Of a stretch of DNA of 64,000 nucleotides, positions 49,879-58,526 are shown piece after piece. Origin of the DNA: Treponema sp. (GTDB lineage Bacteria > Spirochaetota > Spirochaetia > Treponematales > Treponemataceae); NCBI GenBank assembly GCA_022510925.1, contig JAFLSO010000006.1, forward strand, positions 1-64,000. The letters run 5' to 3'. The translations under genes were made by a program, and so were the position numbers. The notes under the pieces were generated by a model. The model saw only the letters and a program-made list of their open reading frames with translations, was not told the origin of the DNA and did not search any database. How positions within the stretch are numbered: the stretch's first letter is position 1; each line of letters opens with the position of its first letter.

Positions 49879-51165
49879 ATGGAATTAGAAACTTTTTATG
49901 CGGATTTGCGCCAGGGTGCCGCAGAGCTGGCGCTGCATACTGCCAGCCAGAAAAATCACGCGCTGGGCTGCGTCTCCGAATCTCTTAAAAATAACAGGGA
50001 GCAGATTCTTTCCGCGAACAAACGCGACGTGGAGAAAGCGCGCGCCGGAGGAATGTCAGAGTCCTTAGTGGAGCGGCTTGCCCTGGACGAAAAAAAATTC
50101 AATTCTATTCTGCAAGGCATAGACGTAATCATACAGCAGAGAGACCCCATAGGAGAGCAGATCGCAGGATGGAGCGCGCCTAACGGAATGCAGATTCGGC
50201 AGGTGCGTGTGCCGCTCGGCGTGGCGGCAATCATCTACGAGAGCCGTCCCAATGTAACGGTGGACGCATTCGCGCTTGCGTACAAAAGCGGAAACTCCAT
50301 ACTTCTGCGCGGCTCATCCAGCGCACTGGAGTCCAACAAAGCCCTGGTGGAGGCCATACTGCAAGGGCTCAGGCAGGCGGGCGGCTCGGGCGTAACAAAG
50401 GCAATCAGGCTCTGCACGTCTGGCACGCACGAGGAAGTGAACCGGATTCTTACCGCCACAGGAGACATAGACGTGGTGCTTCCGCGCGGAGGAGCCAATC
50501 TTATAAACACTGTGGTGCAGAACGCGCGAGTTCCCGTAATACAGACAGGAGCCGGAGTGTGCCATCTGTACGTGGATGAGAGCGCGGACGAGCAGATGGC
50601 GGTGAGCATAGCATACAACGCCAAAACCCAGCGCCCCGGCGCGTGCAACGCGATAGAGACAATACTGGTGAGCAAAAAATCCGCCGGGAATTTCCTGCCC
50701 CTGCTCGCAGAAAAATTCGGGGAGGAGGTAAGGATTCACGCGGACGACTTCTGCCACGCTGTCTTGGAGAGGGCTTTTAAAGAAAGCGGAATCCTGAACC
50801 AAAAGCCTCAGATTCTGACGCTCGCCAAAGAGGAAGATTTTGGTTTTGAATTCCTGGACAAAGAGGTCGCCATAAAAGCGGTGGACACTCTGGACGAGGC
50901 CATAGACTTCATAAACACGCACAACACCAGGCACAGCGACGCAATCATCACAAACGACAGGGCCCATGCCAGGGAATTCCAGAGCCGCGTGGATGCCGCC
51001 TGCGTCTACGTAAACGCCAGCACGCGCTTCACAGACGGCGGGGAATTCGGCTTCGGCGCAGAGCTTGGAATCAGCACTCAGAAACTCCACGCCCGCGGTC
51101 CCATGGGGATAACGGCGCTGACCACAACAAAGTTTTTGATAGACGGAGACGGACAGACAAGATGA
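49879..51165 (+). CDS. proA: glutamate-5-semialdehyde dehydrogenase (gamma-glutamyl phosphate reductase)
   Basis: A 428-residue NADPH-dependent enzyme, second step of proline synthesis. The aldehyde-dehydrogenase-like core shows PLGVAAIIYESRPNVTVDAF near 113 and the catalytic cysteine at about 256 in KTQRPGACNAIETILV; the C-terminal RFTDGGEFGFGAELGIST is the proA signature. It leads the operon and overlaps proB by four bases. Start codon follows the promoter directly. Confidence 0.95.
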   Translation: MELETFYADLRQGAAELALHTASQKNHALGCVSESLKNNREQILSANKRDVEKARAGGMSESLVERLALDEKKFNSILQGIDVIIQQRDPIGEQIAGWSAPNGMQIRQVRVPLGVAAIIYESRPNVTVDAFALAYKSGNSILLRGSSSALESNKALVEAILQGLRQAGGSGVTKAIRLCTSGTHEEVNRILTATGDIDVVLPRGGANLINTVVQNARVPVIQTGAGVCHLYVDESADEQMAVSIAYNAKTQRPGACNAIETILVSKKSAGNFLPLLAEKFGEEVRIHADDFCHAVLERAFKESGILNQKPQILTLAKEEDFGFEFLDKEVAIKAVDTLDEAIDFINTHNTRHSDAIITNDRAHAREFQSRVDAACVYVNASTRFTDGGEFGFGAELGISTQKLHARGPMGITALTTTKFLIDGDGQTR

Positions 51166-51971
51166 GCATTCAGGAGACAATACAGAACGCAAAAAAGATT
51201 GTAATAAAATTCGGCAGCAACTCGCTCGCAAAACCGGACGGAACCATAAACGCGGATTTCATGAGGACGCTCGCGTCCAGCTGCGCCGCCCTTATGAAAA
51301 GCGGGAAACAGGTAATCATCGTCTCCTCCGGCGCGCAAGTGGCAGGGCTTTCCAGCATAAACGGATGGGCCCACAAAAAAGAGCAGCTTTACCGCCAGGC
51401 ATTATGCGCCATAGGCCAGGTGGAGCTCATGGACAAATGGCGGGAGGCCTTCCGGGCGCAGGACCTTCATGTGGCGCAGCTCCTGTTCATTAAAGAGGAT
51501 TTTGAGGATTATCAGCACACGCTTAACATGAGGAACACGCTTTTCACCCTTGTGGACGAGGGTGTGATTCCCATCATAAATGAGAACGACTCCGTTTCGT
51601 TTGAGGAAAACAGCATAGGAGACAACGACAATCTCTCCGCGCTCACCGCAATTCTATGGAGCGCGGATTTACTGATTTTATTCAGCGACATAGACGGCGT
51701 TTACACGGACAATCCAAAGACAAACGAGAACGCCAGGCTCATAGAGGAGGTCACGGACATCTCCGCGCTAAAGGAGCAGATAAAAATCGGCGGCGCCAAC
51801 AGTTTCGGCACCGGCGGAATAAAGACCAAGATTCAGGCGGCGGAGAAAGTCACGGCGCACGGCATACCCATGCTGCTAGCGAACAGCAAGCGCGACAAAC
51901 CGCTCGCATCCCTTATGAACGGAACCGCAAAAGGCACCCTTTTTATAGAGAATTCAGGAGGAATAAAATGA
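51162..51971 (+). CDS. proB: glutamate 5-kinase (short form)
   Basis: A 269-residue amino acid kinase that phosphorylates glutamate, first step of proline synthesis. KIVIKFGSNSLAKPDG at the N-terminus, IVSSGAQVAGL near 53, IPIINENDSVSFEE near 136 and FGTGGIKTKIQAAEKV near 217 are the kinase motifs. The C-terminal PUA domain (about 100 residues) of many ProB proteins is absent, so it is the compact form. ATG overlaps the proA stop and its own stop overlaps proC in the same way. Confidence 0.93.
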   Translation: MSIQETIQNAKKIVIKFGSNSLAKPDGTINADFMRTLASSCAALMKSGKQVIIVSSGAQVAGLSSINGWAHKKEQLYRQALCAIGQVELMDKWREAFRAQDLHVAQLLFIKEDFEDYQHTLNMRNTLFTLVDEGVIPIINENDSVSFEENSIGDNDNLSALTAILWSADLLILFSDIDGVYTDNPKTNENARLIEEVTDISALKEQIKIGGANSFGTGGIKTKIQAAEKVTAHGIPMLLANSKRDKPLASLMNGTAKGTLFIENSGGIK

Positions 51972-52783
51972 ACGCGCAGAACGCAAAAGTAGGCTGCATA
52001 GGAAGCGGAGTCATGGGCGGCGCGCTCATGGAGGCCATGGCAAAGAAGTACGACAAAAAAAATTTTTTCGTTACGGACGTGGACTTTAAAAAGGCGGAGG
52101 ACTTTGCAGAGAAAATAGGAGGCACCGCCGTAAAAACGAATTCCGAGCTTGCCTCCAAAGCGGACGTCCTGTTCCTGGCAGTGAAGCCCGCGTACATAGA
52201 GAGCGTCCTTAAAGAGATAAAATCCTCAGTTAAAGAGAATGCCGTGATAGTCTCCATAGCGGCTGGCGTTAAAACAGAGACGCTGCTCTCCGCTCTGGGA
52301 AATGACGGCGCGCATATAGTCCGCGTTATGCCCAACCTGCCCGCTACCGTGGGAGAGGCCATGATAGCGCTCACGGCGTCAGGGCGCACCACGGACGAAG
52401 AGACTGCGCTTGTAAAGGAGCTGCTTGAGAGCGCGGGCCGCGCGGAGATAGTCCCCGAAAAACTTATGGACGCAGTTACCGCGGTAAGCGGCTCTGGGCC
52501 TGCCTATGCGTTCCTGTTCATAGAGGCGCTCTCAGATGCGGCCGTGCGGTTCGGAATGCCACGCCAGCAGGCGTACATTTATGCCGCGCAGACCCTGAAA
52601 GGAGCCGCCTCTCTTTTCCTGCAGGACGGGCGCTCAGTAAGCGAGCTGAAAGACGCGGTCTGCTCGCCGGCGGGAACCACCATAGAGGGCGTCATCGCCC
52701 TTGAGGAGAGCGGCTTCCGCAGCGCAGTGATAAAAGCAGCCACGGCCGCATACGAAAAAAGCATGGAGCTGGGGAAAAAATAG
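51968..52783 (+). CDS. proC: pyrroline-5-carboxylate reductase
   Basis: A 271-residue NAD(P)H enzyme, final step of proline synthesis. The Rossmann motif VGCIGSGVMGGAL is at the N-terminus, RVMPNLPATVGEAM near 118 and SGSGPAYAFLFIEALSDAAV near 176, with SPAGTTIEGV-like PAGTTIEGVIALEE near 235. The frame is open upstream through proB, but the ATG at 51968, behind AGGAGG, overlaps the proB stop by four bases and starts the protein correctly. The three genes encode the complete glutamate-to-proline route. Confidence 0.95.
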   Translation: MNAQNAKVGCIGSGVMGGALMEAMAKKYDKKNFFVTDVDFKKAEDFAEKIGGTAVKTNSELASKADVLFLAVKPAYIESVLKEIKSSVKENAVIVSIAAGVKTETLLSALGNDGAHIVRVMPNLPATVGEAMIALTASGRTTDEETALVKELLESAGRAEIVPEKLMDAVTAVSGSGPAYAFLFIEALSDAAVRFGMPRQQAYIYAAQTLKGAASLFLQDGRSVSELKDAVCSPAGTTIEGVIALEESGFRSAVIKAATAAYEKSMELGKK

Positions 52784-52824
52784 ACACGCAGGAATTAAAC
52801 GCACGCTTAAAATGAGCCGCGCCG

Positions 52825-53259
52825 TTAGTCCGGGGACTTACCTATCTGGTCCTGCGGATTAAAGCTCTGCGGTAAAATCTCCGCCAGCGTAAAAACCTTA
52901 TAGTCCGAGACGGACTTAGCGAGTATTATTTTAAAATCATCCCCGCAGAATTCCCGCATGACCTGCCGGCACACACCGCATGGGGCACAGTAACCGTCCG
53001 TTCTCCCGTGCGGGCCGCCCACCACCGCCACAGCCACAAAGTCCTTCTCGCCCTCGCTGACGGCCTTAAAAAAAGCGGTCCTCTCCGCGCAGTTCGTGGG
53101 AGAAAACGCGGCGTTCTCTATGTTGCAGCCGGTGTACACTTTCCCGTCAGAGCAGAGAAGCGCGGCCCCCACAAAATAATTTGAATACGGCGCATAGGAG
53201 AACCTGAGCATGCCAAGCGCTTTCTCTATCAAAGATTTTTCGTATTCAGACCGCTCCAT
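52825..53259 (-). CDS. cdd: cytidine deaminase
   Basis: A 144-residue homotetramer-type zinc deaminase converting (deoxy)cytidine to (deoxy)uridine. Zinc ligands are Cys57 in NCAERTAFF (with catalytic Glu59) and Cys94 and Cys97 in APCGVCRQV. Length fits the short class. A GTG two codons earlier is possible; the ATG at 53259 has GGGG-type Shine-Dalgarno at good distance. The gene begins 16 bases after the SGNH hydrolase stop and is probably co-transcribed. Confidence 0.93.
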   Translation of the reverse strand: MERSEYEKSLIEKALGMLRFSYAPYSNYFVGAALLCSDGKVYTGCNIENAAFSPTNCAERTAFFKAVSEGEKDFVAVAVVGGPHGRTDGYCAPCGVCRQVMREFCGDDFKIILAKSVSDYKVFTLAEILPQSFNPQDQIGKSPD

Positions 53260-53275
53260 TTTCACCCCGCACTGC

Positions 53276-54355
53276 CTAAGATATCTTAAGGACCTGTGTC
53301 TTTATGAACGACGCAAGCTCGCCCGCGCACCGCGCATGGGTCAGCGCGGAAGGATGGTTTCCTATGGCGGCCCCCTCGCTCTCCGGGACAGGATTAAAAT
53401 GATATGTATATATCTTACGGTCCTTGGAGTCCTTCATGTAAAAGTTCACGGCATTCACCACCTCATCAAAAAGGCTGTCGCCCTCCTGCATTATGCCCAG
53501 ACAGCATACTATGTGCGCGTTAGGATTCTTCTCGCGCACTGAGCCGATGAATCCCAGATACGCCTCATAGAATTCATGCGTAAGACTGCTCTGGTCCCGC
53601 GTGTAGGAGAAATCATTTGTGCCCAGGTTTATGACCACTATGTCTGAGTTAGCGGCATTGAAATTCCACGGCTTCCCCTTAAGTATCTTGGAGTTGTCGC
53701 AGAACGCCACCTGCTCATAAACTTTAGGCAGTATGCGGACCTCATCCTTAGCTCCGCTCTCCGTCCAGCCGGAGACCACGCCGTAGCTGGAATAGCAGAC
53801 AAAGCTTGCGTCCGCATTAAGCTGCTTGGCGCACAGCCACGCATAGCTCTTGCACACATTCTCGGTAAGCGTGGAGAAAGGCTCGTCCGCGGACTTGGCC
53901 TCCACCCCGTAACCGCAGGTAATGCTGTCTCCTATGAACTCTATGGAAAGATCCTGACGGACCTCAGGAGTCACAAACGAGCCGTCGTCAGTGATAATGT
54001 TCTTTATTCCCAGAAAAGAGCGCCTGGACTCCGAAAGCTTTATGACCGACACCTTAGCCTGCCGCACAAATTTCTCGCCGAAAACTATAATGCGCTGCTC
54101 ACGGCTTTTCATCAGACCGCTGGCAATCACCTTGCCATCCAGAAGGACAGCGTAGCGGGCACGGCTCTCCTCTCCCTTAACCTGCTCATCAGGAACAGCA
54201 GTCTCATCGCCCGCCAGAGTGATTGCGACCGCCTTTGCCACGGTATTAAACTGAATGCCGCTGCCTGAATGAGTGAGCCACAGAATATTGCCGGCAGAGA
54301 CCGCGCGCCCCAAGATTTTTACAGTATACGAATTAACAGGAAATCCTTTTGCCAT
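53276..54355 (-). CDS. SGNH/GDSL esterase, carbohydrate esterase family 2-like
   Basis: A 359-residue protein with an N-terminal beta-sandwich domain (about 1-125) and an SGNH hydrolase domain. The catalytic serine is in IEFIGDSITCGYG near 143, the oxyanion block is VINLGTNDFS near 235, and the Asp/His end reads NHPSALTHARCAG near 335. The two-domain layout fits CE2 acetyl esterases, which remove acetyl groups from plant glycans. No signal peptide is present, so it would act on imported oligosaccharides. A terminator for the preceding lipoprotein gene lies upstream. Confidence 0.82.
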   Translation of the reverse strand: MAKGFPVNSYTVKILGRAVSAGNILWLTHSGSGIQFNTVAKAVAITLAGDETAVPDEQVKGEESRARYAVLLDGKVIASGLMKSREQRIIVFGEKFVRQAKVSVIKLSESRRSFLGIKNIITDDGSFVTPEVRQDLSIEFIGDSITCGYGVEAKSADEPFSTLTENVCKSYAWLCAKQLNADASFVCYSSYGVVSGWTESGAKDEVRILPKVYEQVAFCDNSKILKGKPWNFNAANSDIVVINLGTNDFSYTRDQSSLTHEFYEAYLGFIGSVREKNPNAHIVCCLGIMQEGDSLFDEVVNAVNFYMKDSKDRKIYTYHFNPVPESEGAAIGNHPSALTHARCAGELASFIKTQVLKIS

Positions 54356-54430
54356 ATTGCGTTGTCCTTAAAATATTTTCGCATGAAACCGTGTTTTTGG
54401 CAAGTGAGAGGGAAAGCTGACTTCCGGGCA

Positions 54431-54483
54431 TAAAAACGCCGCCCCCGTTCGCAGAGAAAAATCTCACTGCTCGGGGGCGGCGT
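54431..54483 (-). terminator. strong terminator of the lipoprotein gene at 54.5 kb
   Basis: A perfect 12-base stem ACGCCGCCCCCG (54436-54447) with CGGGGGCGGCGT (54472-54483); the loop can fold further (GCAG/CTGC, AGA/TCT). On the minus strand it ends in TTTTT. Confidence 0.8.
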
Positions 54484-54508
54484 CTTCCCTGCCGCGGGAA
54501 CCCTTACG

Positions 54509-55426
54509 TTACGGGCGCAGCGCGGCGTTCTTTATAGCCTCACGCACAAGGTCCTCCGTGTAAAGGGCGTAGAACTCCTCGCCGTTGTACCTGCCGCGGG
54601 AAATGGGCACGCTCTCCTGCCCCACGGCCACACCCACATAACGCTTGTCGTCCCTGCTGATGACGGAGCCGTTCAGGTACTCTTTCTGGGGAAGGTTCCT
54701 TCCGTTCCTGTCCGATATGTACACTGTCACGGTGACGGAGGGATAAAGGTATCCGCTCTCGCTCTGCGACTTGCTCTCACCGCTAATCCTGTTCATAACG
54801 CCCAGGGCCTTGTCCAGCTTGGACTCTTTCTCATCCAGATAGTAGCCGAACTCCACGTCCACAGTGGCGAAGCCCTTGGCACCGTGGGCCTTCTCCAGCG
54901 CGCTCTTTGCGGCCTCAACGTCTTTTGCGCCGTTAAGGTTCCTGAACCCGCCCACAGACTTTATGTAGTCGCTCTCCTGGCCCTTTATGGAGGCGTAGGC
55001 GCGCGTTCCCGTCACATCCTCGGCCGTAAGCAGGTTAAGCACCTCGGGGAATTCCGCAAGCCCCTCCATCACAACCTGCTGCACGTGGAAATCGCTCACA
55101 AGCGCATCGGTCTTAAGGAACGGGAACGCCGACTCCTCGGCCTTGCTGACCGCGGCGGACGCGAGCGAGCCGGCAAGCTTTCCCAGAAGACCGCCGCCCA
55201 CCGCGCTGCTTGCGGCAGAGCCCGCGCTACTTGAGGAGGACATGTCCCTGTAATAAAAGAACTTAAGCTCGCCGTTCACGGTGAACTTTATCACCGCCAT
55301 GGGGTCGCAGTCCTCCGGCGTTACAGGCGGCACGCGCGCGCTCTCTTTCTTGGAGGACGCGCACGAGACAGTGAGCAGAAGGGATGCCGCAAGCGCGGCA
55401 CATGAAAGCACTCTGATGAATTTCAT
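54509..55426 (-). CDS. lipoprotein of unknown function
   Basis: Encodes 305 residues with lipobox LLTVSC and Cys22 as the anchor. After a short linker there is a low-complexity Ser/Ala/Gly stretch (SSSSSAGSAASSAVGGG, about 63-80), then a globular part with AYASIKGQESDYIKSVGGFR and VTVTVYISDRNGRNLPQKEY. I do not recognise a family. The ATG at 55426 is used because AAAGGAG precedes it and the lipobox then sits correctly; the longer frame lacks support. A short hairpin, shared with the next lipoprotein gene upstream, lies in the 5' leader. Confidence 0.75.
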   Translation of the reverse strand: MKFIRVLSCAALAASLLLTVSCASSKKESARVPPVTPEDCDPMAVIKFTVNGELKFFYYRDMSSSSSAGSAASSAVGGGLLGKLAGSLASAAVSKAEESAFPFLKTDALVSDFHVQQVVMEGLAEFPEVLNLLTAEDVTGTRAYASIKGQESDYIKSVGGFRNLNGAKDVEAAKSALEKAHGAKGFATVDVEFGYYLDEKESKLDKALGVMNRISGESKSQSESGYLYPSVTVTVYISDRNGRNLPQKEYLNGSVISRDDKRYVGVAVGQESVPISRGRYNGEEFYALYTEDLVREAIKNAALRP

Positions 55427-55436
55427 AAAAATTACT

Positions 55437-55461
55437 CCTTTGCGTTTTACGTCCGCCGACG
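55437..55461 (-). repeat. leader repeat copy 1 (hairpin before the lipoprotein gene)
   Basis: About 25 bases, including the Shine-Dalgarno side and a CGTC-GGCG-GACG hairpin on the minus strand. A near copy lies at 57249-57274 before the other lipoprotein gene. The only two substitutions are a compensating G-C to A-T change in the stem. Confidence 0.6.
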
Positions 55462-55501
55462 GTTGATTTTTTCGCATTCCCTCGATGTTTCCCCAGCACG
55501 G

Positions 55502-55521
55502 CTTAGGGCTGCCGCCCTAAG
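55502..55521. repeat. perfect 8-bp hairpin downstream of the BspA-like gene
   Basis: CTTAGGGC (55502-55509) and GCCCTAAG (55514-55521) with a four-base loop. It follows the stop of the BspA-like gene on the minus strand; no T tract, so terminator or processing signal. Confidence 0.45.
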
Positions 55522-55530
55522 AACCCGCAC

Positions 55531-55539
55531 GGGGGGGGG
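55531..55539. repeat. poly-G tract (G9)
   Basis: Nine consecutive G on the plus strand followed by ATATAGT. On the plus strand the TATAGT would be a -10 box, but no -35 fits; it lies between two lipoprotein genes. Confidence 0.7.
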
Positions 55540-55557
55540 ATATAGTCCTTTCGCTTA

Positions 55558-57240
55558 TTATTTTCTGTAAAGCCATTTACCGGCATAAGACTTCTCAGCG
55601 GACCCCGTGCCGGACAACAGCTCCCCCATTTTTTTCGGATCACTTAATTCAGCCTGATCCATCGGCTCTCCAGTGCTGTGATCTGGTCTGTAAGAAGAGT
55701 CACTGTCACACATATACCAACCGTCAGTCTTTTCAAATTCTATATTAATAAAAGTGGTATTTGGCCCGAAGACATAACAAGCATTGAATGCACCAATGCC
55801 AATACTTTTCATGCTTGCAGGAATTGTTATTTTCTCAAGTGCTTTGCAACCTTCAAACGCGGAGTAACCGATTTCCTCCGTGCCTGCCGGGATTGTTATG
55901 TCTGTAAGGCTTTCGCATCCTCTAAATGCATTCCGACCTATTTTCTTCAGACCGGCGGAGAGTTTCACAGTCGTAAGGTTTGGGTAATAATCGAACATAC
56001 TGTCCGGTATCTCTTCAAGACCTTCGGGCAATATGACGGTTTGAACCTTGCTATAGACCTGTTCATCACCAAATAGGCTGTTAAAAGAGAATGAGTTGGA
56101 ATTGAATTCCATATTGCCGTTCTTGATTTCCAGTTTCGTGATGCTATGGCAGTCATCGAAAGCATGCATTCCTACTTTATTGACGCTCCTGGGAATTACA
56201 AGCTCTCCTTTCATAATAAAGCAAATATAGAACGCACGATCACCTATGGATGTAAGGCCCTCGCTGAGAGTAGGCACGGCTGAGAGTCCCGTGCATCCGT
56301 TGAAAGCGTCATTTCCTATGCTCTTCACGCTGTCGGGAATCGTCACGCCCTTAAGATGTTTGGCATGATAGAACGAAAAGCTTCCGATTTTGGTGGTTCC
56401 CTCAGGAATCTCAATTGAAAAGTCGTCAGCTAGCAGACCTGTATCGTTAAGAATATCAACCGTCTTCCCTTCGCCTATAGGAATCGTCACGCTTTCCGCG
56501 GACATAAGCAGATATTCCTCTTTGTCCAGCTCGCACCAGTCTTTAAGCGTCCCCCTGTATTCCACGGTCTTTATGTAACAGCAATAGTAGAACGCGCCCC
56601 AGCCTATGCTCTTAAGGCCCTTGCCGAGCACAACTTTTTCAAGCGCCGTTTCGGGACACTCCTCACTCTGGTCTGAATGCGCATGTGCCTCTCCTAGCGC
56701 GAACGCCATTTCACCGATACTTACAACGCTGTCTGGAATCGTCACGCTCGTAAGTTTTGCGCAGCCGTAGAACGCTCTGTCACCTATTTCCTTAACGCCG
56801 TCTCCTATTGTCACAGTTTTAAGAGCCGTGCAGTTGAAGAACGCACCGTTGCAGATTTCCGTAATGCCGTTTCCGATTATCACGGTCTCAAGAGCCGTGC
56901 AGTTGCCGAACGCCATTTCATCAATAATGGCGGTAACGCTGTTAGGGATTGTAACTTTCTTAATAGAGCTGTTGCCCGAGAAAGCCCCTTCTATCTTTGT
57001 GATGCCGTTCGGGATTGTAACCTCCGTGGCAGTTCCATCGTATCTCATAAGCCTGCATGTGCCGTCCTCGTATTTCCAGACGACGAAGCCGCCCTCCAGC
57101 GTCTCCTCGATGTAACCAAACGGCCCGTAAGGGTTATTTTCCTCTTCATTCCCATTCCCGCACCCGGTGAGCCCCGACATCACTAGCAAGGCTCCGATTA
57201 TCACGGCAAAGGCCACGACTGCTCTCTTCCTCATCATCAT
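55558..57240 (-). CDS. BspA-like leucine-rich-repeat lipoprotein
   Basis: Encodes 560 residues. Lipobox SGLTGC with Cys27 gives a lipoprotein anchor. The body is made of LRR_5 (BspA type) repeats of about 23 residues, for example VTIPDSVKSIGNDAFNGCTG and ITIPAGTEEIGYSAFEGCKA, interrupted by one irregular section near 215-260. Proteins of this class in oral treponemes and Tannerella bind host matrix or other bacteria; here a surface adhesin is likely. The ATG at 57240 follows AAAGGA by seven bases. Two more ATGs follow directly. The leader shares a structured repeat with the gene downstream. Confidence 0.88.
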   Translation of the reverse strand: MMMRKRAVVAFAVIIGALLVMSGLTGCGNGNEEENNPYGPFGYIEETLEGGFVVWKYEDGTCRLMRYDGTATEVTIPNGITKIEGAFSGNSSIKKVTIPNSVTAIIDEMAFGNCTALETVIIGNGITEICNGAFFNCTALKTVTIGDGVKEIGDRAFYGCAKLTSVTIPDSVVSIGEMAFALGEAHAHSDQSEECPETALEKVVLGKGLKSIGWGAFYYCCYIKTVEYRGTLKDWCELDKEEYLLMSAESVTIPIGEGKTVDILNDTGLLADDFSIEIPEGTTKIGSFSFYHAKHLKGVTIPDSVKSIGNDAFNGCTGLSAVPTLSEGLTSIGDRAFYICFIMKGELVIPRSVNKVGMHAFDDCHSITKLEIKNGNMEFNSNSFSFNSLFGDEQVYSKVQTVILPEGLEEIPDSMFDYYPNLTTVKLSAGLKKIGRNAFRGCESLTDITIPAGTEEIGYSAFEGCKALEKITIPASMKSIGIGAFNACYVFGPNTTFINIEFEKTDGWYMCDSDSSYRPDHSTGEPMDQAELSDPKKMGELLSGTGSAEKSYAGKWLYRK

Positions 57241-57248
57241 GTTGCATT

Positions 57249-57274
57249 CCTTTGCGTTTTTACATCCGCCGATG
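57249..57274 (-). repeat. leader repeat copy 2 (hairpin before the BspA-like gene)
   Basis: On the minus strand CATC-GGCG-GATG followed by the shared string to AAAGG. It matches the repeat at 55437-55461 except for one T and the compensating pair in the stem. Confidence 0.6.
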
Positions 57275-57288
57275 GTCATTCTGCACGC

Positions 57289-57303
57289 GGGGGCACAGCC
57301 CCC
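57289..57303. repeat. GC-rich hairpin between the DUF6261-like and BspA-like genes
   Basis: GGGGGC (57289-57294), loop ACA, GCCCCC (57298-57303). It lies 15 bases after the stop of the DUF6261-like gene. Without a T tract its terminator activity is uncertain. Confidence 0.45.
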
Positions 57304-57318
57304 CTGCGTCCGGGCCTG

Positions 57319-58056
57319 TCAGAGCGGCTCCGCCTCTCCCGCCTTTTTTCCGGCCGCGCGGCGCGCCACCGTGTCGTTGGTTTTCCTTATGTTCTCGGCC
57401 ACGGTGCCGGCCAAATCAGCGTAGCCGTCCATCTCCGAGACTATGTTCAGGTACGGCACTATGCCGTCGTTAATCAGCGCCATGAGCGGCCTTTTAAGGG
57501 AGCTCGCCGACTCGCCCTTGTCCAGCCTGGCCTTTATGTAGCCGTCGTGCGCCGCGTTGAACTTGTCCTGCGCCGCGCGCAGTGCCTCCGTAAGCTCCGC
57601 CACGCCGGAGAGCGCCTTTATGCCCGCGGCCGTGCCCTCCGCCCCCAGATCCTCCAGCAGAGACTCGGTGAGCGCGGTCTGCTCGGCGTAGCCTTTGGCC
57701 GTCATTCCCCGGCCGTACTTGTCCAGCACGGAGCAGACGGCCATGGCCGCCTCCTTCACCTCAGGGAACGGGCTTGCCGTGTAGCCGTTAGTCAGCGTGA
57801 AGAGGTCCCTGGTCGCGGCATCCCTCGCCGCGTCAGCCTCGTCCAGCGTGGAGAGCACCGGGCTCTGCTTTATAGCAGTGGTGTTCCGCGCGCTCAAATC
57901 GTGCAGTGTCTCAAGCAGAGACTTGAGCACCGGGTCCTTGGCCGCCACGGTGTCGCCGCCCGCGCATGCCGCAGTGAACGCCCTCTCCAACGCGTCGCAG
58001 AGCGCGTCATACTCCGTGATGTACGCCCTGTTAGTTACTTTTTGAACTTTTGCCAT
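57319..58056 (-). CDS. DUF6261-like protein
   Basis: Encodes 245 helical residues, no signal peptide. The pattern SPVLSTLDEADAARDAATRD followed by a variable helix, KEAAMAVCSVLDKYG and a second half of similar helices resembles DUF6261 proteins of Bacteroidota and gut treponemes, whose function is unknown. It is alanine-rich and GC-rich compared with its neighbours. AGGAAA lies before the ATG. The upstream region is the 42-bp repeat array. Confidence 0.65.
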   Translation of the reverse strand: MAKVQKVTNRAYITEYDALCDALERAFTAACAGGDTVAAKDPVLKSLLETLHDLSARNTTAIKQSPVLSTLDEADAARDAATRDLFTLTNGYTASPFPEVKEAAMAVCSVLDKYGRGMTAKGYAEQTALTESLLEDLGAEGTAAGIKALSGVAELTEALRAAQDKFNAAHDGYIKARLDKGESASSLKRPLMALINDGIVPYLNIVSEMDGYADLAGTVAENIRKTNDTVARRAAGKKAGEAEPL

Positions 58057-58110
58057 GTGAATTTCCTATGATTTTTATTTGGGTTTACGAAAAGAACCGC
58101 GCGCCCTGCA

Positions 58111-58468
58111 CGGAACCGCTCCAGGCGGGGCAAATTCAGCGCTGAATTTCCATGGAATTGCGTCAGGCTAGATGATGTGCGTGCTAAATTCGCCCGGATT
58201 TGCTCCAGGCGGGGTAAATTTAGCGCTAAATTTCCCTGGAATCGCGCCGGGCGGAACAAATTTAGCACTAAATTTCTATGGAATTGCGCCAAGTCAGACA
58301 ATGCGCGCGCTAAATTTGCCCGGAATCGCTCCGTGCGGGGTAAATTTAGTGCTAAATTTCTATGGGATTGCGCCAAGTCAGACAATGCGCGCACTAAATT
58401 CGCCCGGAAACGCTCCGTGCGGGGTAAATTTAGCGCTGAATTTCTATGGGATTGCGCCGTGCGGTACG
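58111..58468. repeat. tandem array of 42-bp units with an 18-bp palindrome
   Basis: About eight units. Full palindromes of the type AAATTTAGCGCTAAATTT begin at 58132, 58216, 58258, 58342 and 58426; the positions 42 bases between them (58174, 58300, 58384) hold a half-palindrome unit ending GCTAAATT(C/T)GCCCGG. The spacing is 42 or 84 throughout, without a single indel between copies. Variation among copies often keeps the palindrome (CAGCGCTG, TAGCACTA, TAGTGCTA). Confidence 0.85.
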
Positions 58469-58526
58469 GCCCGGCAGATGCTTTTGATGCGGATGATGTC
58501 CGGCGTGGCCCTGTATACGGACTTAT

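Noticed and set aside
58111-58468. CRISPR-like array
   Set aside because: The units are head-to-tail without unique spacers, spacing is 42 or 84 bases exactly, and no cas gene is near. It is a tandem repeat, not a CRISPR.
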